Part shown: positions 1 to 8,818 of the stretch, piece after piece
Layout: every line of letters starts with the position of its first letter
How positions within the stretch are numbered: position 1 is the first letter of the stretch
DNA from: CAVQMC01 sp963713505
GTDB lineage: Bacteria > Bacteroidota > Ignavibacteria > Ignavibacteriales > Ignavibacteriaceae
Length of the DNA: 64,000 nt
Assembly (NCBI GenBank): GCA_963713505.1
Contig: CAVQMC010000002.1
Location: 124,001 to 188,000 of the forward strand
Direction of reading: 5' to 3'
Position numbers and translations under genes: made by a program
Notes under the pieces: generated by a model
Seen by the model: the letters and a program-made list of their open reading frames with translations, nothing else
What the model was told of the DNA's origin: nothing
Database searches by the model: none

Positions 1-615
1 ACCCGGATCCGATATCGCTAAGCTTTATTTAACTATCTAAAACATATAGAAATATCTATTAAAATTTCAAAGAGGTTTCACGAATTATCCGATCGGAGTC
101 ATGTTGTTCGATAGCCTGAAGGAGATCCGACCCGAAATTCAGGGGCAATAATTTCCCATGGGTGGCAAACTTTACCGGGAAAGGCAACTGAAGTCGGAAA
201 TCGGAATGCGGAAGGGGGAAGGTGTCTTGGAAGTCAGGCGCGAAAAGTCGGACATGATTGAAGTAGGAAGATAGGAAGGGGGAGATTGGGAATTATTCGA
301 TTGCGGATATCGGATTTCAGATTGCGAGATTGTAACTTCATGATCGGAGCGCATTGAAAAAAAGGAGGATTACGACAAAGTACTAGCGGGCAGGCCTAAA
401 TGTTTAAAATCACCCTGCCCTGCGCGCCATGTAAGATGCTCCAGGCACCCTACCCCATGCGCTATACGCTCTGCCCTGTGCCTATATTGAGCTGCCACAG
501 TTTCTAACCTTCTCCGCTTCTCAACTTCCCATCTTCCTGGCTTTTCCCGCACCCTGCCCCCTGCATTCACATGCCCGCAACCCTGAACCCTGAACCTTGA
601 ACCTCTGAACCCTGG
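1..615. other. Gene-free stretch with degenerate repeated words
   Basis: No convincing coding frame is seen downstream of fliJ; the short open frames are low in complexity. The stretch is made of recurring near-copies of short words. Variants of 'GGAAGTCGGAA' lie at about 190-260, a GCGGAT/GGATTTCAG word at 296-347, CTGCCCTGCGC-like words at 410-480, and AACCCTGAACC-like words at 575-612 that run to 4 bases from the fliJ stop. The same words recur near 8.9, 11.1-11.6 and 13.1 kb. No hairpin with a T-run that would end the flagellar operon is visible. Confidence 0.6.
296..347 (+). repeat. Dispersed imperfect word repeat, copy A
   Basis: This ~50-base segment (TTCGATTGCGGAT, then GGATTTCAGATTGC, ending in CTTCATGATC) closely matches 11178-11220 in the same orientation. 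A shorter inverted copy lies at 11485-11520. The three copies lie in non-coding DNA about 11 kb apart. No transposase or terminal structure accompanies them, so the mode of spread is unknown. Confidence 0.6.
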
Positions 616-1053
616 TTACATCTTCCGTGCGTACCGGGTTGATGCCACGTCATCCATGAGTTTACGCTCGGTTTGCATCATTTTTTGCTGGTAGGCCAGC
701 CACTCCTTTTCCTTGAGTTTCTCCAGGGTTTTGCGTTTTTTGACGATGGTGATCAACTCGTGGCGTTTTTGGTTGACCATCTGAGTGGCTTCCTGGACAC
801 ATTTTTTTTGTTCCTCGATCTTTTCCGACAACTGCTGGATATAATTCACAGATAAGATTATATCGGATACGTTGAGTTTATCTTTTTGCTTGATCTGCAA
901 TTTTTCAATATTATCACGCTTTTCATTTTTCAAACGACGCAGTTTGCCCTTCTCATCGGCTAACAATCTCTCGGTCTGAGCCAGTTCCTTTTGGCAGACC
1001 TCTTCCTGGTGGCGCCGGTGGTTCAAAAGTGCTTCCAATGTGAATCGATGCAT
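616..1053 (-). CDS. fliJ: Flagellar export chaperone/stalk protein FliJ
   Basis: A 145-residue, highly charged protein with long heptad-like stretches of Glu, Lys, Gln and Leu, predicted to be almost all coiled coil. It starts MHRFTLEALLNHRR, close to the usual FliJ opening, and has the normal family length. FliJ forms the central stalk of the flagellar type III export ATPase with FliI and helps recycle export chaperones at the cytoplasmic face. It is the last gene of the flgBC-fliEFGHIJ run, 5 bases after fliI, which strongly supports the call, because FliJ sequences are poorly conserved. Confidence 0.88.
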   Translation of the reverse strand: MHRFTLEALLNHRRHQEEVCQKELAQTERLLADEKGKLRRLKNEKRDNIEKLQIKQKDKLNVSDIILSVNYIQQLSEKIEEQKKCVQEATQMVNQKRHELITIVKKRKTLEKLKEKEWLAYQQKMMQTERKLMDDVASTRYARKM

Positions 1054-1058
1054 GGTAA

Positions 1059-2387
1059 TTACTCCGCCTTTTCGAACAAACCTGCCAACTGCGCAATACT
1101 GTCGTCGAACAAGACCGTCTCATCGATATCCTGGCGTAAGTAGGCGTTTATCCGATCGATCATTGCAATTGCATGATCAATTTTAGCGCTGCTGCCGGAT
1201 ACATAGGCACCGATATTGATCAAGTCTTCCGCCTTGCGATAGGTCGCCAAAATTTCTTTAAAGTGATTGGCGTTTTGCTTGTGTTGGTCATCGACAACGT
1301 CGACCATCACCCGACTGATACTGCCCAACACATCGATTGCAGGATAATGGTTTTGCATGGCAAGATCTCGCGACAGATTGATGTGACCATCCAGAATTGA
1401 GCGCACCGCATCGGCAATCGGTTCGTTGGAATCATCACCTTCCACCAGGACGGTGTATAATCCGGTGATGGTGCCGCTATGGGCCGAAGTTCCCGCCCGT
1501 TCAAGTAATTTGGGCAGGATGGTGAAGACCGAGGGGGTATACCCCTTGGTGGTCGGCGGCTCTCCCAGGGCCAGGCCGATTTCCCGCTGGGCCATGGCAA
1601 AACGGGTGACCGAATCCATCATGAAATTGACATTGCGGCCCTGATCCCGAAAATATTCGGCAATCGCCGTGGCGATAAAAGCCCCTCTCATCCGTATCAG
1701 CGGCAAGCAGTCCGAGGTGGCAACGACAATTACAGATCGGCTGAGACCTTCCGGGCCGAGTTCTTTATCGATAAATTCATTGACTTCCCTGCCCCGCTCA
1801 CCGATCAGAGCAATCACATTCACATCCGCTTTGGTCTTGCGGGCGATCATCCCCAGCAACACACTTTTACCGACTCCGGATCCGGCAAAAACGCCAATCC
1901 GCTGGCCGCACCCGACGGTCAGCAACCCGTTGATAACCCGGATTCCGAGATCCAGCGGCTGACGGATGCGTTGGCGCTGCAGCGGATTCAAGGCAGTCGC
2001 ATAAATTGGATATTCGCATTCAGTCGCAATAGGCCCCTTGCCGTCAATCGGATTGCCGAGGCCATCAATTACGCGGCCCAGCAAACCCGGTCCCACCGGC
2101 AACAGGGCCCGCTGCTGACGCGCCACAACTTTGCATCCCGGTGCGATGCCGTGAATTTCTTCCAGCGGCATCATCAGGACCCGGTTATCTTTGAAGCCCG
2201 AAACCTCGGCGGCAATGGTCGTGTTCTTGCGGGTGGTATAAATATCGCAGACGGTTCCCAGGCACGAGACGGGGCCGTGGGCTTCAATTACCAGCCCGAC
2301 GATATCGGTAACACGGCCGACGGCCCGAATGGGACACTCGGATTCAAGACAGGTATGATATTTGGTTAAATCAAAACTGTTGTCCAT
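1059..2387 (-). CDS. fliI: Flagellum-specific ATPase FliI
   Basis: A 442-residue F1-beta-like ATPase of full family length. The P-loop AGSGVGKS lies at residues 168-175. Family blocks such as LIGERGREV, the DSVTRFA box and PSVFTILPKLLERAG are all present. FliI forms the hexameric ATPase that powers or primes flagellar protein export, held to the membrane by FliH and capped by FliJ. It lies between fliH (151-base gap containing an inverted repeat) and fliJ (5-base gap). Nothing essential appears to be missing. Confidence 0.96.
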   Translation of the reverse strand: MDNSFDLTKYHTCLESECPIRAVGRVTDIVGLVIEAHGPVSCLGTVCDIYTTRKNTTIAAEVSGFKDNRVLMMPLEEIHGIAPGCKVVARQQRALLPVGPGLLGRVIDGLGNPIDGKGPIATECEYPIYATALNPLQRQRIRQPLDLGIRVINGLLTVGCGQRIGVFAGSGVGKSVLLGMIARKTKADVNVIALIGERGREVNEFIDKELGPEGLSRSVIVVATSDCLPLIRMRGAFIATAIAEYFRDQGRNVNFMMDSVTRFAMAQREIGLALGEPPTTKGYTPSVFTILPKLLERAGTSAHSGTITGLYTVLVEGDDSNEPIADAVRSILDGHINLSRDLAMQNHYPAIDVLGSISRVMVDVVDDQHKQNANHFKEILATYRKAEDLINIGAYVSGSSAKIDHAIAMIDRINAYLRQDIDETVLFDDSIAQLAGLFEKAE

Positions 2388-2450
2388 GGGCTATAAAATG
2401 TTTATTGAAATCACATGCTGTTTGCGAAGGATTTATCAAACAAAATATTT

Positions 2451-2524
2451 TCGTCACCAAGTCACCAGGGCACGAAGTTTAATTATAGTAAACATTTTTT
2501 CTTTGTGTCTTGGTGCCTTTGTGG
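2451..2524. repeat. Imperfect inverted repeat between fliH and fliI
   Basis: The left arm (2451-2477, with CACCAAGTCACCAGGGCAC) and the right arm (2501-2527, CTTTGTGTCTTGGTGCC and onward) are inverted copies agreeing at 21 of 27 positions, separated by 23 bases. The transcript could fold into a long stem inside the operon. The mismatches look like diverged copies of one word more than compensatory changes. No T-run follows on the minus strand, so it is not an obvious terminator. Confidence 0.7.
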
Positions 2525-2538
2525 CTATTCTCTCCAGT

Positions 2539-3342
2539 TTATCCGGGTTGGGTTTTAGCAGTTGATTTTTCCAGCGCGGATCGAAAGGATTCTTCGACGG
2601 CTTGCAGCTGGTGTTCAATCCGGGCATCTATCTGACCCAAATCGGTTTCAACAACACAGCCGCCGCTTTGGATGCGGTCTTCGGATTCCAGCGTGACGTT
2701 GTCAATATTTTCTATCATCTCTGATAGTTGATACTTGGTCTCGTTGATAAACTGAAGGTCCGAGGGATTCAGTTTAATGGTTATCCTCCCCGGGTCTTCA
2801 ACTTTGGCGAGCGCTTCCCGGGCGACGCAGACAACCACTTCCTTATCCACCTCTATTTCACGACAGATGACTTTGCGGGCGATGGCCAGAGCCAGTTCGA
2901 CAACCTCTTTTTCGATTCTTTGGTAAGTATCCTGCCGCAGACTTTTTAGCTGCAACAGCACTTGCCGGAGGCTGTCCAACACCGGTTCGAGTTTTTGGGC
3001 CGTCCGCTCGGATCCGATCTTTTCGCCCTCATTTAAGCCTTTTTCCAACCCCTCGTTAAACCCTTCCTGATAGGATTGGGCATCGAATCTGCCGGTGGAG
3101 GCGGAATTTTTATTGGGCTGGGTTGGATCATTATCGTCGCCGGAAGGCAGATCAGGGCAATTTGAGGCGCCGTGATCATAGCGAACCCGTTGAAACTTAT
3201 CTTCCAGGGGCACACACACCCGGACACTATCCGGATCATCAACCGGAATATCCGGAAAATAATGCAACCTGAAATCGATCTGACGGCTTTGGCAGGGACC
3301 GTCTCCAGGGTTATGTAATAATCTCTTCTCCTCGGCGTCCAC
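2539..3342 (-). CDS. fliH: Flagellar assembly protein FliH
   Basis: A 267-residue protein with an acidic, poorly conserved N-terminal half. A Gly-spaced helix follows (EGFNEGLEKGLNEGEKIG, the GxxxG-type heptads typical of FliH), then a C-terminal FliH/YscL-like domain containing VVELALAIARKVICREI. FliH anchors and regulates FliI at the export gate and C-ring. The assigned start overlaps the fliG end by 32 bases, suggesting translational coupling; a later start is possible because the first ~80 residues carry little conservation. Gene order supports the call. Confidence 0.9.
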   Translation of the reverse strand: MDAEEKRLLHNPGDGPCQSRQIDFRLHYFPDIPVDDPDSVRVCVPLEDKFQRVRYDHGASNCPDLPSGDDNDPTQPNKNSASTGRFDAQSYQEGFNEGLEKGLNEGEKIGSERTAQKLEPVLDSLRQVLLQLKSLRQDTYQRIEKEVVELALAIARKVICREIEVDKEVVVCVAREALAKVEDPGRITIKLNPSDLQFINETKYQLSEMIENIDNVTLESEDRIQSGGCVVETDLGQIDARIEHQLQAVEESFRSALEKSTAKTQPG

Positions 3343-4282
3343 TGATTATAATTTCTCCCTTGGCTTCCATTTCCTGGATAATATTGGTTATCGTTGTCTG
3401 GGCATCGGAGACTTCTTTCATCCTGACCGGCCCCAGATCGTCCATTTCTTCCTGCAGCATGGTGCCGGCACGCTCCGACATATTTCTGAATACTTTATCC
3501 TTAACTTCTTCAGATGCCGCTTTGAGTGCAATGGCAAGTTCCATTGTTTCGACTTTGCGCAGCAGTTTCTGGAATCCGCGATCATCGACCAGCACCAGGT
3601 CCTCGAATACAAACATCTTTTGTTTGATCTGGGCCGCCATTTCCGGATCGTTCTCTTCAATCTCGTTTAAAATCAACTCATTTGAAATTTCATCCGTTTG
3701 ATTCAGGATTTCGGCCAGACGGTCGATACCGCCGCTGATATTGGCCACCGAGCTTTTTTTGTTTTTCAGAATTTCGCTAAAAACGAAATTGACCTCTTCA
3801 ACCATGTCCGCGTTCACCTTGTCCAGGGTGGCCACCCGCACGGCAACATCGGTTTTTATTTCATCTGATAATTGAGATAAAACATCACTGGCAACCGGCG
3901 TCTTAAGATGAATGATAATGATGGCAATCGTTTGGGGATGCTCATCTTTAATTAATTCATAGATTTCATCAGCGCCAAGCGATTCAATTGCTTTCATCCC
4001 CTCGAGCTCGCCCTCAGCATCGTCACCGTTGGCTTGATTATCAGGCTTCGGCGGTGGGGCCAGTTGCGCCATGTGCGCTCTCATGGCAGCGGTATCCATG
4101 AACTCCTTGGCCACGTACTCGCTCACATCCGCTGATACGGCCCCCATCTCATCCAGGTGACCCTGCACCACCCGTTTCTCCTCGTCCGAAAGGTTGTCGA
4201 ATATCCTTCCCGCAACCTCTGAGCCCAGGGAGCGTATTAAAATAGCGGCTTTTAAAGAGCCTGATATATTTCGTGGATCCAT
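3311..4282 (-). CDS. fliG: Flagellar motor switch protein FliG
   Basis: A 323-residue protein of normal FliG length. The N-terminal domain binds FliF, the middle domain carries the EHPQT motif at residues 114-118, and the C-terminal domain has the charged torque helix (LVLVDDRGFQKLLRKV and KDKVFRNMSERAG). An acidic, Ala/Pro-rich linker (~75-95) separates the first two domains. FliG forms the upper C-ring and meets the stator to generate torque. Its ATG overlaps the fliF stop by one base (TAATG), a sign of tight coupling. Confidence 0.96.
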   Translation of the reverse strand: MDPRNISGSLKAAILIRSLGSEVAGRIFDNLSDEEKRVVQGHLDEMGAVSADVSEYVAKEFMDTAAMRAHMAQLAPPPKPDNQANGDDAEGELEGMKAIESLGADEIYELIKDEHPQTIAIIIIHLKTPVASDVLSQLSDEIKTDVAVRVATLDKVNADMVEEVNFVFSEILKNKKSSVANISGGIDRLAEILNQTDEISNELILNEIEENDPEMAAQIKQKMFVFEDLVLVDDRGFQKLLRKVETMELAIALKAASEEVKDKVFRNMSERAGTMLQEEMDDLGPVRMKEVSDAQTTITNIIQEMEAKGEIIISGRRGEEIIT

Positions 4283-5892
4283 TAGCTTTCTTTAATCCAA
4301 TCCCGCACGACCCCGATGGATGCATCTTTTTCGCTGGCAATCATTTGGGAGGCCTGATCTCTAAACGTCAGCCGTTGGGCGGTCGGGTCATACTGCCCTT
4401 CGAGTTCACCCACGGTCCGGGGCAGTTGTTTGAACAGCTCCAGATCGCCGAAAGAGTATTCCGTCAGCCATCGCACCAGCGGTCTGACGAAAAACAGAAA
4501 GGACAAAATCAAGAACAAGCTCAGAAAGCCGTATTTCAGGTAGGGCTGGTATTTTTTTACCAGGCTGAGCCAGTTTCCTGCATCCGCCGGTTCCTCCTGC
4601 AGGGCCAGTTTGGTGCTTTCAAAGGGAATGTTGATGATTTCAACTTCATCGCCCCGGGTCTCATTAAAATTCACCGCGCGCTTAACAATGTTCTCAAATT
4701 TCTGCATTTCCTCTGCGGTCCGGGGAATGTAATTCCAATCGACCTTGCCTGCTGGATTTTCGACACGCTGATAGGTGCCGTCAACCAGAACGGCGATCGA
4801 AACCCGGGTCATTTCACCCACCGGTTCCGTGATGTGATTGATCACCTTGCCGATTTCATAATTGACGGTGCGGTCATTTTTTACGAATATGGAATTCCGG
4901 GCCGCAGTCGTTTGGTTTTCATTGGAGGCCGCGATATCTCCCGGAATATTTGATCGAATACCCGGCACGCCCTGGGGCGCCATCTCCGGCGAACTGGTCG
5001 ATTCCTTTAAAGCCTGTTCGCTGCGGACCACCCGGTTATCCGGCAGATATAACTCTTCTGTTTTCTGCAGACTTTTAAAATTAAAGGAGCAGGATAAGCG
5101 GACAATGGCCTTATCCTCCCCCAAAGCCGACTCCAGCATGGTCCGGACGCGATTTTCGAGATTCTTTTCAACCCGGGTCTGGTATTCCAGTTGATTTGAG
5201 CTGAGGCTTCCGAAAGATGAATCATCTTGCAGGCCGGCCAACAGCTTGCCATTTTGATCGACAATCGTTACATTTTCAGGACTCAGGCGCGCCACGCTGG
5301 AAGACAGCAGGTGCACGATGCCTTTAATTTGACTCTGGTTCAACCATTTGCCGGTCTGCAATTCCAGCACCACCGAGGCCGTTGCCGGGTTTTCTTCTTC
5401 CACGAAAAGCGATTTTTCGGACAGGACGATATGAACTCTGGAGCTTTCAATTTCCGCGATCCGGTTGATGGTGCGCGATAATTCCCCCTGAAGGGCTCTC
5501 TGGTAATTGACATTCTGGGCAAATTCCGTCATCCCGAGCTTGGTTTCATTAAAAATTTCAAAGCCGACCCCGCTGCCCTGGGGCAACCCTTCGGATGCCA
5601 GATCCATTCGGGTTTCGTAAATATACTCCTGGGGGATTAAAATGGTCGTGCCGTTGGAAGCGATGCGATATTCAATTTTTTGCTCTTTGAGCTTAGCCAG
5701 AATGATGCCGGCATCTTCCGGACTCAGCTTGCTGTAAAGCGGATGAAATTCACTCTTGCCGGTCCAGTTCATGAGAAAAATAAAGCCCGCAAAAGATCCC
5801 AGTACTAAAACGATCAGGGTAATTTGCTTGCCGCGACTCAGGTTTTTGTACGTCGCTGTGAGTTGTGACAATATCTGGCGAAGGACTTCCAT
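4282..5892 (-). CDS. fliF: Flagellar MS-ring protein FliF
   Basis: A 536-residue membrane ring protein. The first membrane segment is at about residues 25-43 (ITLIVLVLGSFAGFIFLM), and the second at about 445-470 (GFLSLFLILSFLFFV). Between them lie the periplasmic ring-building motifs and the FliF signature around SSRVHIVLSEKSLF. The C-terminal tail ends in VRDWIKES, the FliG-binding element. FliF is the first-assembled basal body ring and houses the export gate. An AAGGAG ribosome site precedes the start. A 312-base gap separates it from fliE. Confidence 0.96.
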   Translation of the reverse strand: MEVLRQILSQLTATYKNLSRGKQITLIVLVLGSFAGFIFLMNWTGKSEFHPLYSKLSPEDAGIILAKLKEQKIEYRIASNGTTILIPQEYIYETRMDLASEGLPQGSGVGFEIFNETKLGMTEFAQNVNYQRALQGELSRTINRIAEIESSRVHIVLSEKSLFVEEENPATASVVLELQTGKWLNQSQIKGIVHLLSSSVARLSPENVTIVDQNGKLLAGLQDDSSFGSLSSNQLEYQTRVEKNLENRVRTMLESALGEDKAIVRLSCSFNFKSLQKTEELYLPDNRVVRSEQALKESTSSPEMAPQGVPGIRSNIPGDIAASNENQTTAARNSIFVKNDRTVNYEIGKVINHITEPVGEMTRVSIAVLVDGTYQRVENPAGKVDWNYIPRTAEEMQKFENIVKRAVNFNETRGDEVEIINIPFESTKLALQEEPADAGNWLSLVKKYQPYLKYGFLSLFLILSFLFFVRPLVRWLTEYSFGDLELFKQLPRTVGELEGQYDPTAQRLTFRDQASQMIASEKDASIGVVRDWIKES

Positions 5893-6204
5893 AGTGACTC
5901 CTTAAGTATTCCCTTTCGGATAAGGCTTTGGCAAAGCAGTCAGCTATTGGCTGCTTTTTGGGGCTCTCCACCAATGCCTAAAATGCCTAAAGTTAAGGGA
6001 TGCTATCTATTTAAAGAAAAGCGCTGACGTAAAATTCACTCAAATCATTTCTAAGATACAAAATTCCTTGCCCAATCCCAGTCTCAGAGAAACTAATCCT
6101 TGCCAAGCCTCAGTTGCGCCGAACCAATTACGGCACAAAACTTCGACTTCAGTGCTCAGTAACAATTTTTCCTGAAACCTGACACCTGACACCTGACACC
6201 TTAC
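5893..6204. other. fliE-fliF spacer with a short tandem repeat
   Basis: This gap interrupts an otherwise tightly packed operon. At 6171-6203, right against the fliE stop, is a tandem ACCTGAC heptamer (about three full units plus degenerate ends). At about 5932-5955 a 7-bp hairpin (AGCAGTC paired with GGCTGCT) sits upstream of fliF and could shape the fliF leader. No promoter was recognised with confidence and no open frame looks coding. Confidence 0.55.
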
Positions 6205-6507
6205 TTAGACCTGCGTGCGCATAATGCTATCATAGGCTGATATCACTTTGTTGCGGATTTGCATCATCAACTCGAAAGACACGCTGGCCTTCTCCACGGC
6301 AATCATCGTCTGATGAATATCGGTCTTTTTGCCGGTGGCCAAGTCATTGATGTTGGCATCCGCTTCCAACTGAAGCCGGTTGACCTGCTCAAGGGACTCC
6401 TGCAGCGCTTTGCCGAAAGAAGCTGACGGAGGCTGCTGAACCGGATTAATGATAGTATTCGGCCTTGCCAAAGGTTGAATCTGATTTTGTATTTTAATGT
6501 TTTGCAT
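6205..6507 (-). CDS. fliE: Flagellar hook-basal body protein FliE
   Basis: A 100-residue protein of normal FliE length. The C-terminal half has the conserved pattern FGKALQESLEQVNRLQ, then DIHQTMIAVEKASVSFELMMQIRNKVI, ending in a basic/amphipathic tail. FliE joins the MS-ring to the proximal rod and is the first rod component exported. It lies 2 bases after flgC in the flgB-flgC-fliE set, an order kept in many bacteria. Confidence 0.93.
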   Translation of the reverse strand: MQNIKIQNQIQPLARPNTIINPVQQPPSASFGKALQESLEQVNRLQLEADANINDLATGKKTDIHQTMIAVEKASVSFELMMQIRNKVISAYDSIMRTQV

Positions 6508-6509
6508 TA

Positions 6510-6947
6510 TTAACGTCCTATTTCCAGAGCTTTTAAGGCCATATCTTTAGCTGCCTTCAGGGCGGTGACATTCGCTTCGTAGCCCCGGGTGGCAGAAATC
6601 ATGTTCACCATCTCTTCCATCAGATTGATATTCGGCATGGCCACATAGCCCTTGGCATCGGCATCCGGATGCCGGGGGTCATACTTCATGACCGGCGGGT
6701 TGCGATCCTCGATGACCCGGGCAACTTTGACGGAAGCGATGCTATTATTCTGGCGATCCGCCAGTATTCGCTGAAAGGACTGGTTAAGCGGCTGGGCGGC
6801 AAAAACTGCCTCTTTTCTGCGGTAGGGGCCACCCTGGCTGGTTCGGGTTGTATTGACATTGGCCAGATTGCCTGAAATCAGATTCATTCGCAGTCTCTGG
6901 GCACTTAGCGCCGCAGAACTGGTATTCAGCGCATCAAAAAAGTCCAT
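6510..6947 (-). CDS. flgC: Flagellar proximal rod protein FlgC
   Basis: A 145-residue rod protein. The N-terminus (FDALNTSSAALSAQRLRMNLISGNLANVNTT) carries the flagellar rod/hook family signature with the ANxNTT turn. The C-terminus (NLMEEMVNMISATRGYEANVTA) is the matching helix. FlgC polymerises with FlgB, FlgF and FlgG to build the rod. The start overlaps the end of flgB by one base. Confidence 0.95.
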   Translation of the reverse strand: MDFFDALNTSSAALSAQRLRMNLISGNLANVNTTRTSQGGPYRRKEAVFAAQPLNQSFQRILADRQNNSIASVKVARVIEDRNPPVMKYDPRHPDADAKGYVAMPNINLMEEMVNMISATRGYEANVTALKAAKDMALKALEIGR

Positions 6948-7366
6948 TATTGGGTTCCTCCTTTCATGGCATTCTTTAGCCCTTTAAATTTAGCGGATAT
7001 AAGCTGAGTCGCAGCATTGAACAGCAAGGTGTTTTTGGCCAACTGCCCCATGGTGCGATCGATATCGACGGTATTGCCGTCGCCTCTTAAGCTGAACTCG
7101 GGGGCTTTGGCTGCTTTTAATTTTACCCGATTCATTGCCTGATGTTTGACCGGCAGATGATTGGCATGGGTTCGCACCAGGGAAAGACCTGGATTTGATT
7201 CTTTTTTGCGGTTCATTTCTTCCGCGACTTCAAGTTCAACCGCTTTATAGTTCGGCGTATCCATGTTGGCGATATTAGATGCCAGCACCCGCTGATTCAG
7301 AGATCTCAAATCCAGGGATTTTTCCAATAAGGAAATAGTTTGGTTAAAAATTCCATCGGTCGGCAC
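6947..7366 (-). CDS. flgB: Flagellar proximal rod protein FlgB
   Basis: A 139-residue rod protein with the N-terminal signature NQRVLASNIANMDTPNYKA and a C-terminal helix around NTLLFNAATQLISAKFKGLK. It is the first gene of the eight-gene flagellar operon. The start codon is GTG, chosen because GGAGGG lies about 9 bases upstream. A sigma-54-type promoter at 7417-7432 would start transcription about 40 bases before this codon, so the gene is probably activated by one of the two adjacent enhancer-binding proteins. Confidence 0.93.
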   Translation of the reverse strand: MPTDGIFNQTISLLEKSLDLRSLNQRVLASNIANMDTPNYKAVELEVAEEMNRKKESNPGLSLVRTHANHLPVKHQAMNRVKLKAAKAPEFSLRGDGNTVDIDRTMGQLAKNTLLFNAATQLISAKFKGLKNAMKGGTQ

Positions 7367-7416
7367 TTTTTCTATCCCTCCAAAAAAGAGTCAAATATTC
7401 CAAAAACATGATAAAC

Positions 7417-7432
7417 AGCAATTTCCGTACCA
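7417..7432 (-). promoter_or_regulatory. Sigma-54 promoter for the flgB operon
   Basis: The minus strand reads TGGTACGGAAATTGCT. Against the consensus TGGCAC-N5-TTGCW only one core base differs (T for C), and the GG-to-GC spacing is exactly 10. It lies about 50 bases upstream of flgB, between that gene and a sigma-54 activator gene, which is where such a promoter is expected. Confidence 0.85.
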
Positions 7433-7450
7433 AACAACATCTTTGAGCTT

Positions 7451-8818
7451 TTAGCTCAAATATTCTGCTTTGTATTCACGCAGTTTGTTTCTCAGGGTGC
7501 GAATACTGATTCCTAAAAGCTCGGCCGCCTGGGTTCGGTTATCATTGACATCCTCCAGGGTCCGGAAGATGAGCTCTTTTTCCATATCGCGTACCGTGCG
7601 ACCCGCTCTAACCCGCATGGTATCTGAGGATTCAGTCCTCTTTTCAGAATCGTCCAACAGCAGATCCTGAACTGATATATGCTGATTGCTGCCGATCAGC
7701 ACCGCGCGTTCCATGGTATTTTCCAATTCACGAACATTGCCCTCCCAGGCATGGTTCAACAATACATCCATGGCAGCATCGTCGATTTCGACATTTTTTT
7801 TATGATTCAGCCGGCAGTATTTTTCCATAAAATAGCGGGCCAGCAGCTCGATGTCTTCCTTTCTTTGCCGCAGCGGCGGCAGCGTCAAGGGGATCACATT
7901 GATGCGATAGTACAGATCTTCCCTGAACTTACCGTCTTTCACCGCTTTTTTTAGGTCCACATTGCTGATGGCGATAACCCGGGCTTTAATTGGAATTGGG
8001 TGACTGCCGCCGACACGATCGATTTCTTTTTCCTGCAGCACCCGTAATAATTTAGCCTGAAGCGGCAGGGCCATTTCGCTGATCTCGTCCAGGACCAGGG
8101 TTCCCCTTTTGACCAATTCAAACTTTCCGATTTTGAGCCCGACCGCACCGGTAAATGATCCTTTTTCGTGGCCAAACAATTCGCTTTCGGCCAGGGTGTC
8201 CGGCAGGGCCGCGCAGTTTACCGCGACATAGGGTGCATCCGGGTGCCGGCTGTGGCTGTGAACAAAAGTCGCGAGCAGCTCCTTGCCGGTGCCGCTTTCG
8301 CCCTGAATGAGCACCGTGGCGCTGCTGGGAGCAATGTTTTGAGCCTGCTTTAAAATATCTGTCATCTTCGAACTGCGGGTTATGATTTCTTTACCGGCTT
8401 TTTGGATCTGAACCGCTTCAGCGCCAGGCCTTAAACCAGTCCGATCCGCCCGGGGACCGATCGCTTTTTTAACCGTTCTTTCAAGGACGTCAAATGAAAA
8501 CGGTTTCAGGATATAGTCGCAGGCTCCGGCCTGCATCGCTGCAACCGCATGATGCACGGAACCCTGGGCCGTCGTAATAATTACCGGAATTTGCGGTGAT
8601 ATTTTTTTAACCGAATTTAAAACGGTCATGCCGTCAACCCCTGATGATTGTTCATCTGCAATCACCATGCTGTACTTAACGGCTTGGAACATATCCAGGG
8701 CTTGCGATCCATCCGATGCACTTTCCACCGGAAAGCCGACCCGGTTCAAACTTTGCTCGAGCTTGGCACGCATGTCCGGCTGGTTGTCAACGACTAGGAT
8801 CGGCGGCATATCCTGCAA
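7451..8818 (-). CDS. NtrC-family sigma-54 response regulator, probably flagellar
   Basis: 455 residues in three parts. A receiver domain (1-120) has the likely phospho-acceptor Asp55 and Lys105. An AAA+ domain has the P-loop GESGTGKE at 173-180, a sigma-54-contact loop reading GSFTGA (220-225, usually GAFTGA), and a Walker B box TLVLDEI. A Fis-type HTH at the C-terminus reads NRTQAAELLGISIRTLRNKL. In the acidic pocket one of the two usual Asp/Glu residues is Asn (VVDNQ, residues 9-13). It lies directly upstream of the flgB operon and its sigma-54 promoter, so a FlrC/FlgR-like role in class-III gene activation is inferred. No partner histidine kinase is in the window. Confidence 0.88.
   Translation of the reverse strand: MQDMPPILVVDNQPDMRAKLEQSLNRVGFPVESASDGSQALDMFQAVKYSMVIADEQSSGVDGMTVLNSVKKISPQIPVIITTAQGSVHHAVAAMQAGACDYILKPFSFDVLERTVKKAIGPRADRTGLRPGAEAVQIQKAGKEIITRSSKMTDILKQAQNIAPSSATVLIQGESGTGKELLATFVHSHSRHPDAPYVAVNCAALPDTLAESELFGHEKGSFTGAVGLKIGKFELVKRGTLVLDEISEMALPLQAKLLRVLQEKEIDRVGGSHPIPIKARVIAISNVDLKKAVKDGKFREDLYYRINVIPLTLPPLRQRKEDIELLARYFMEKYCRLNHKKNVEIDDAAMDVLLNHAWEGNVRELENTMERAVLIGSNQHISVQDLLLDDSEKRTESSDTMRVRAGRTVRDMEKELIFRTLEDVNDNRTQAAELLGISIRTLRNKLREYKAEYLS

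Noticed and set aside
172..354. 60-codon minus-strand open frame near the left edge
   Set aside because: Ser/Pro-rich product arises from repeated words and has no ribosome site; treated as repeat DNA.
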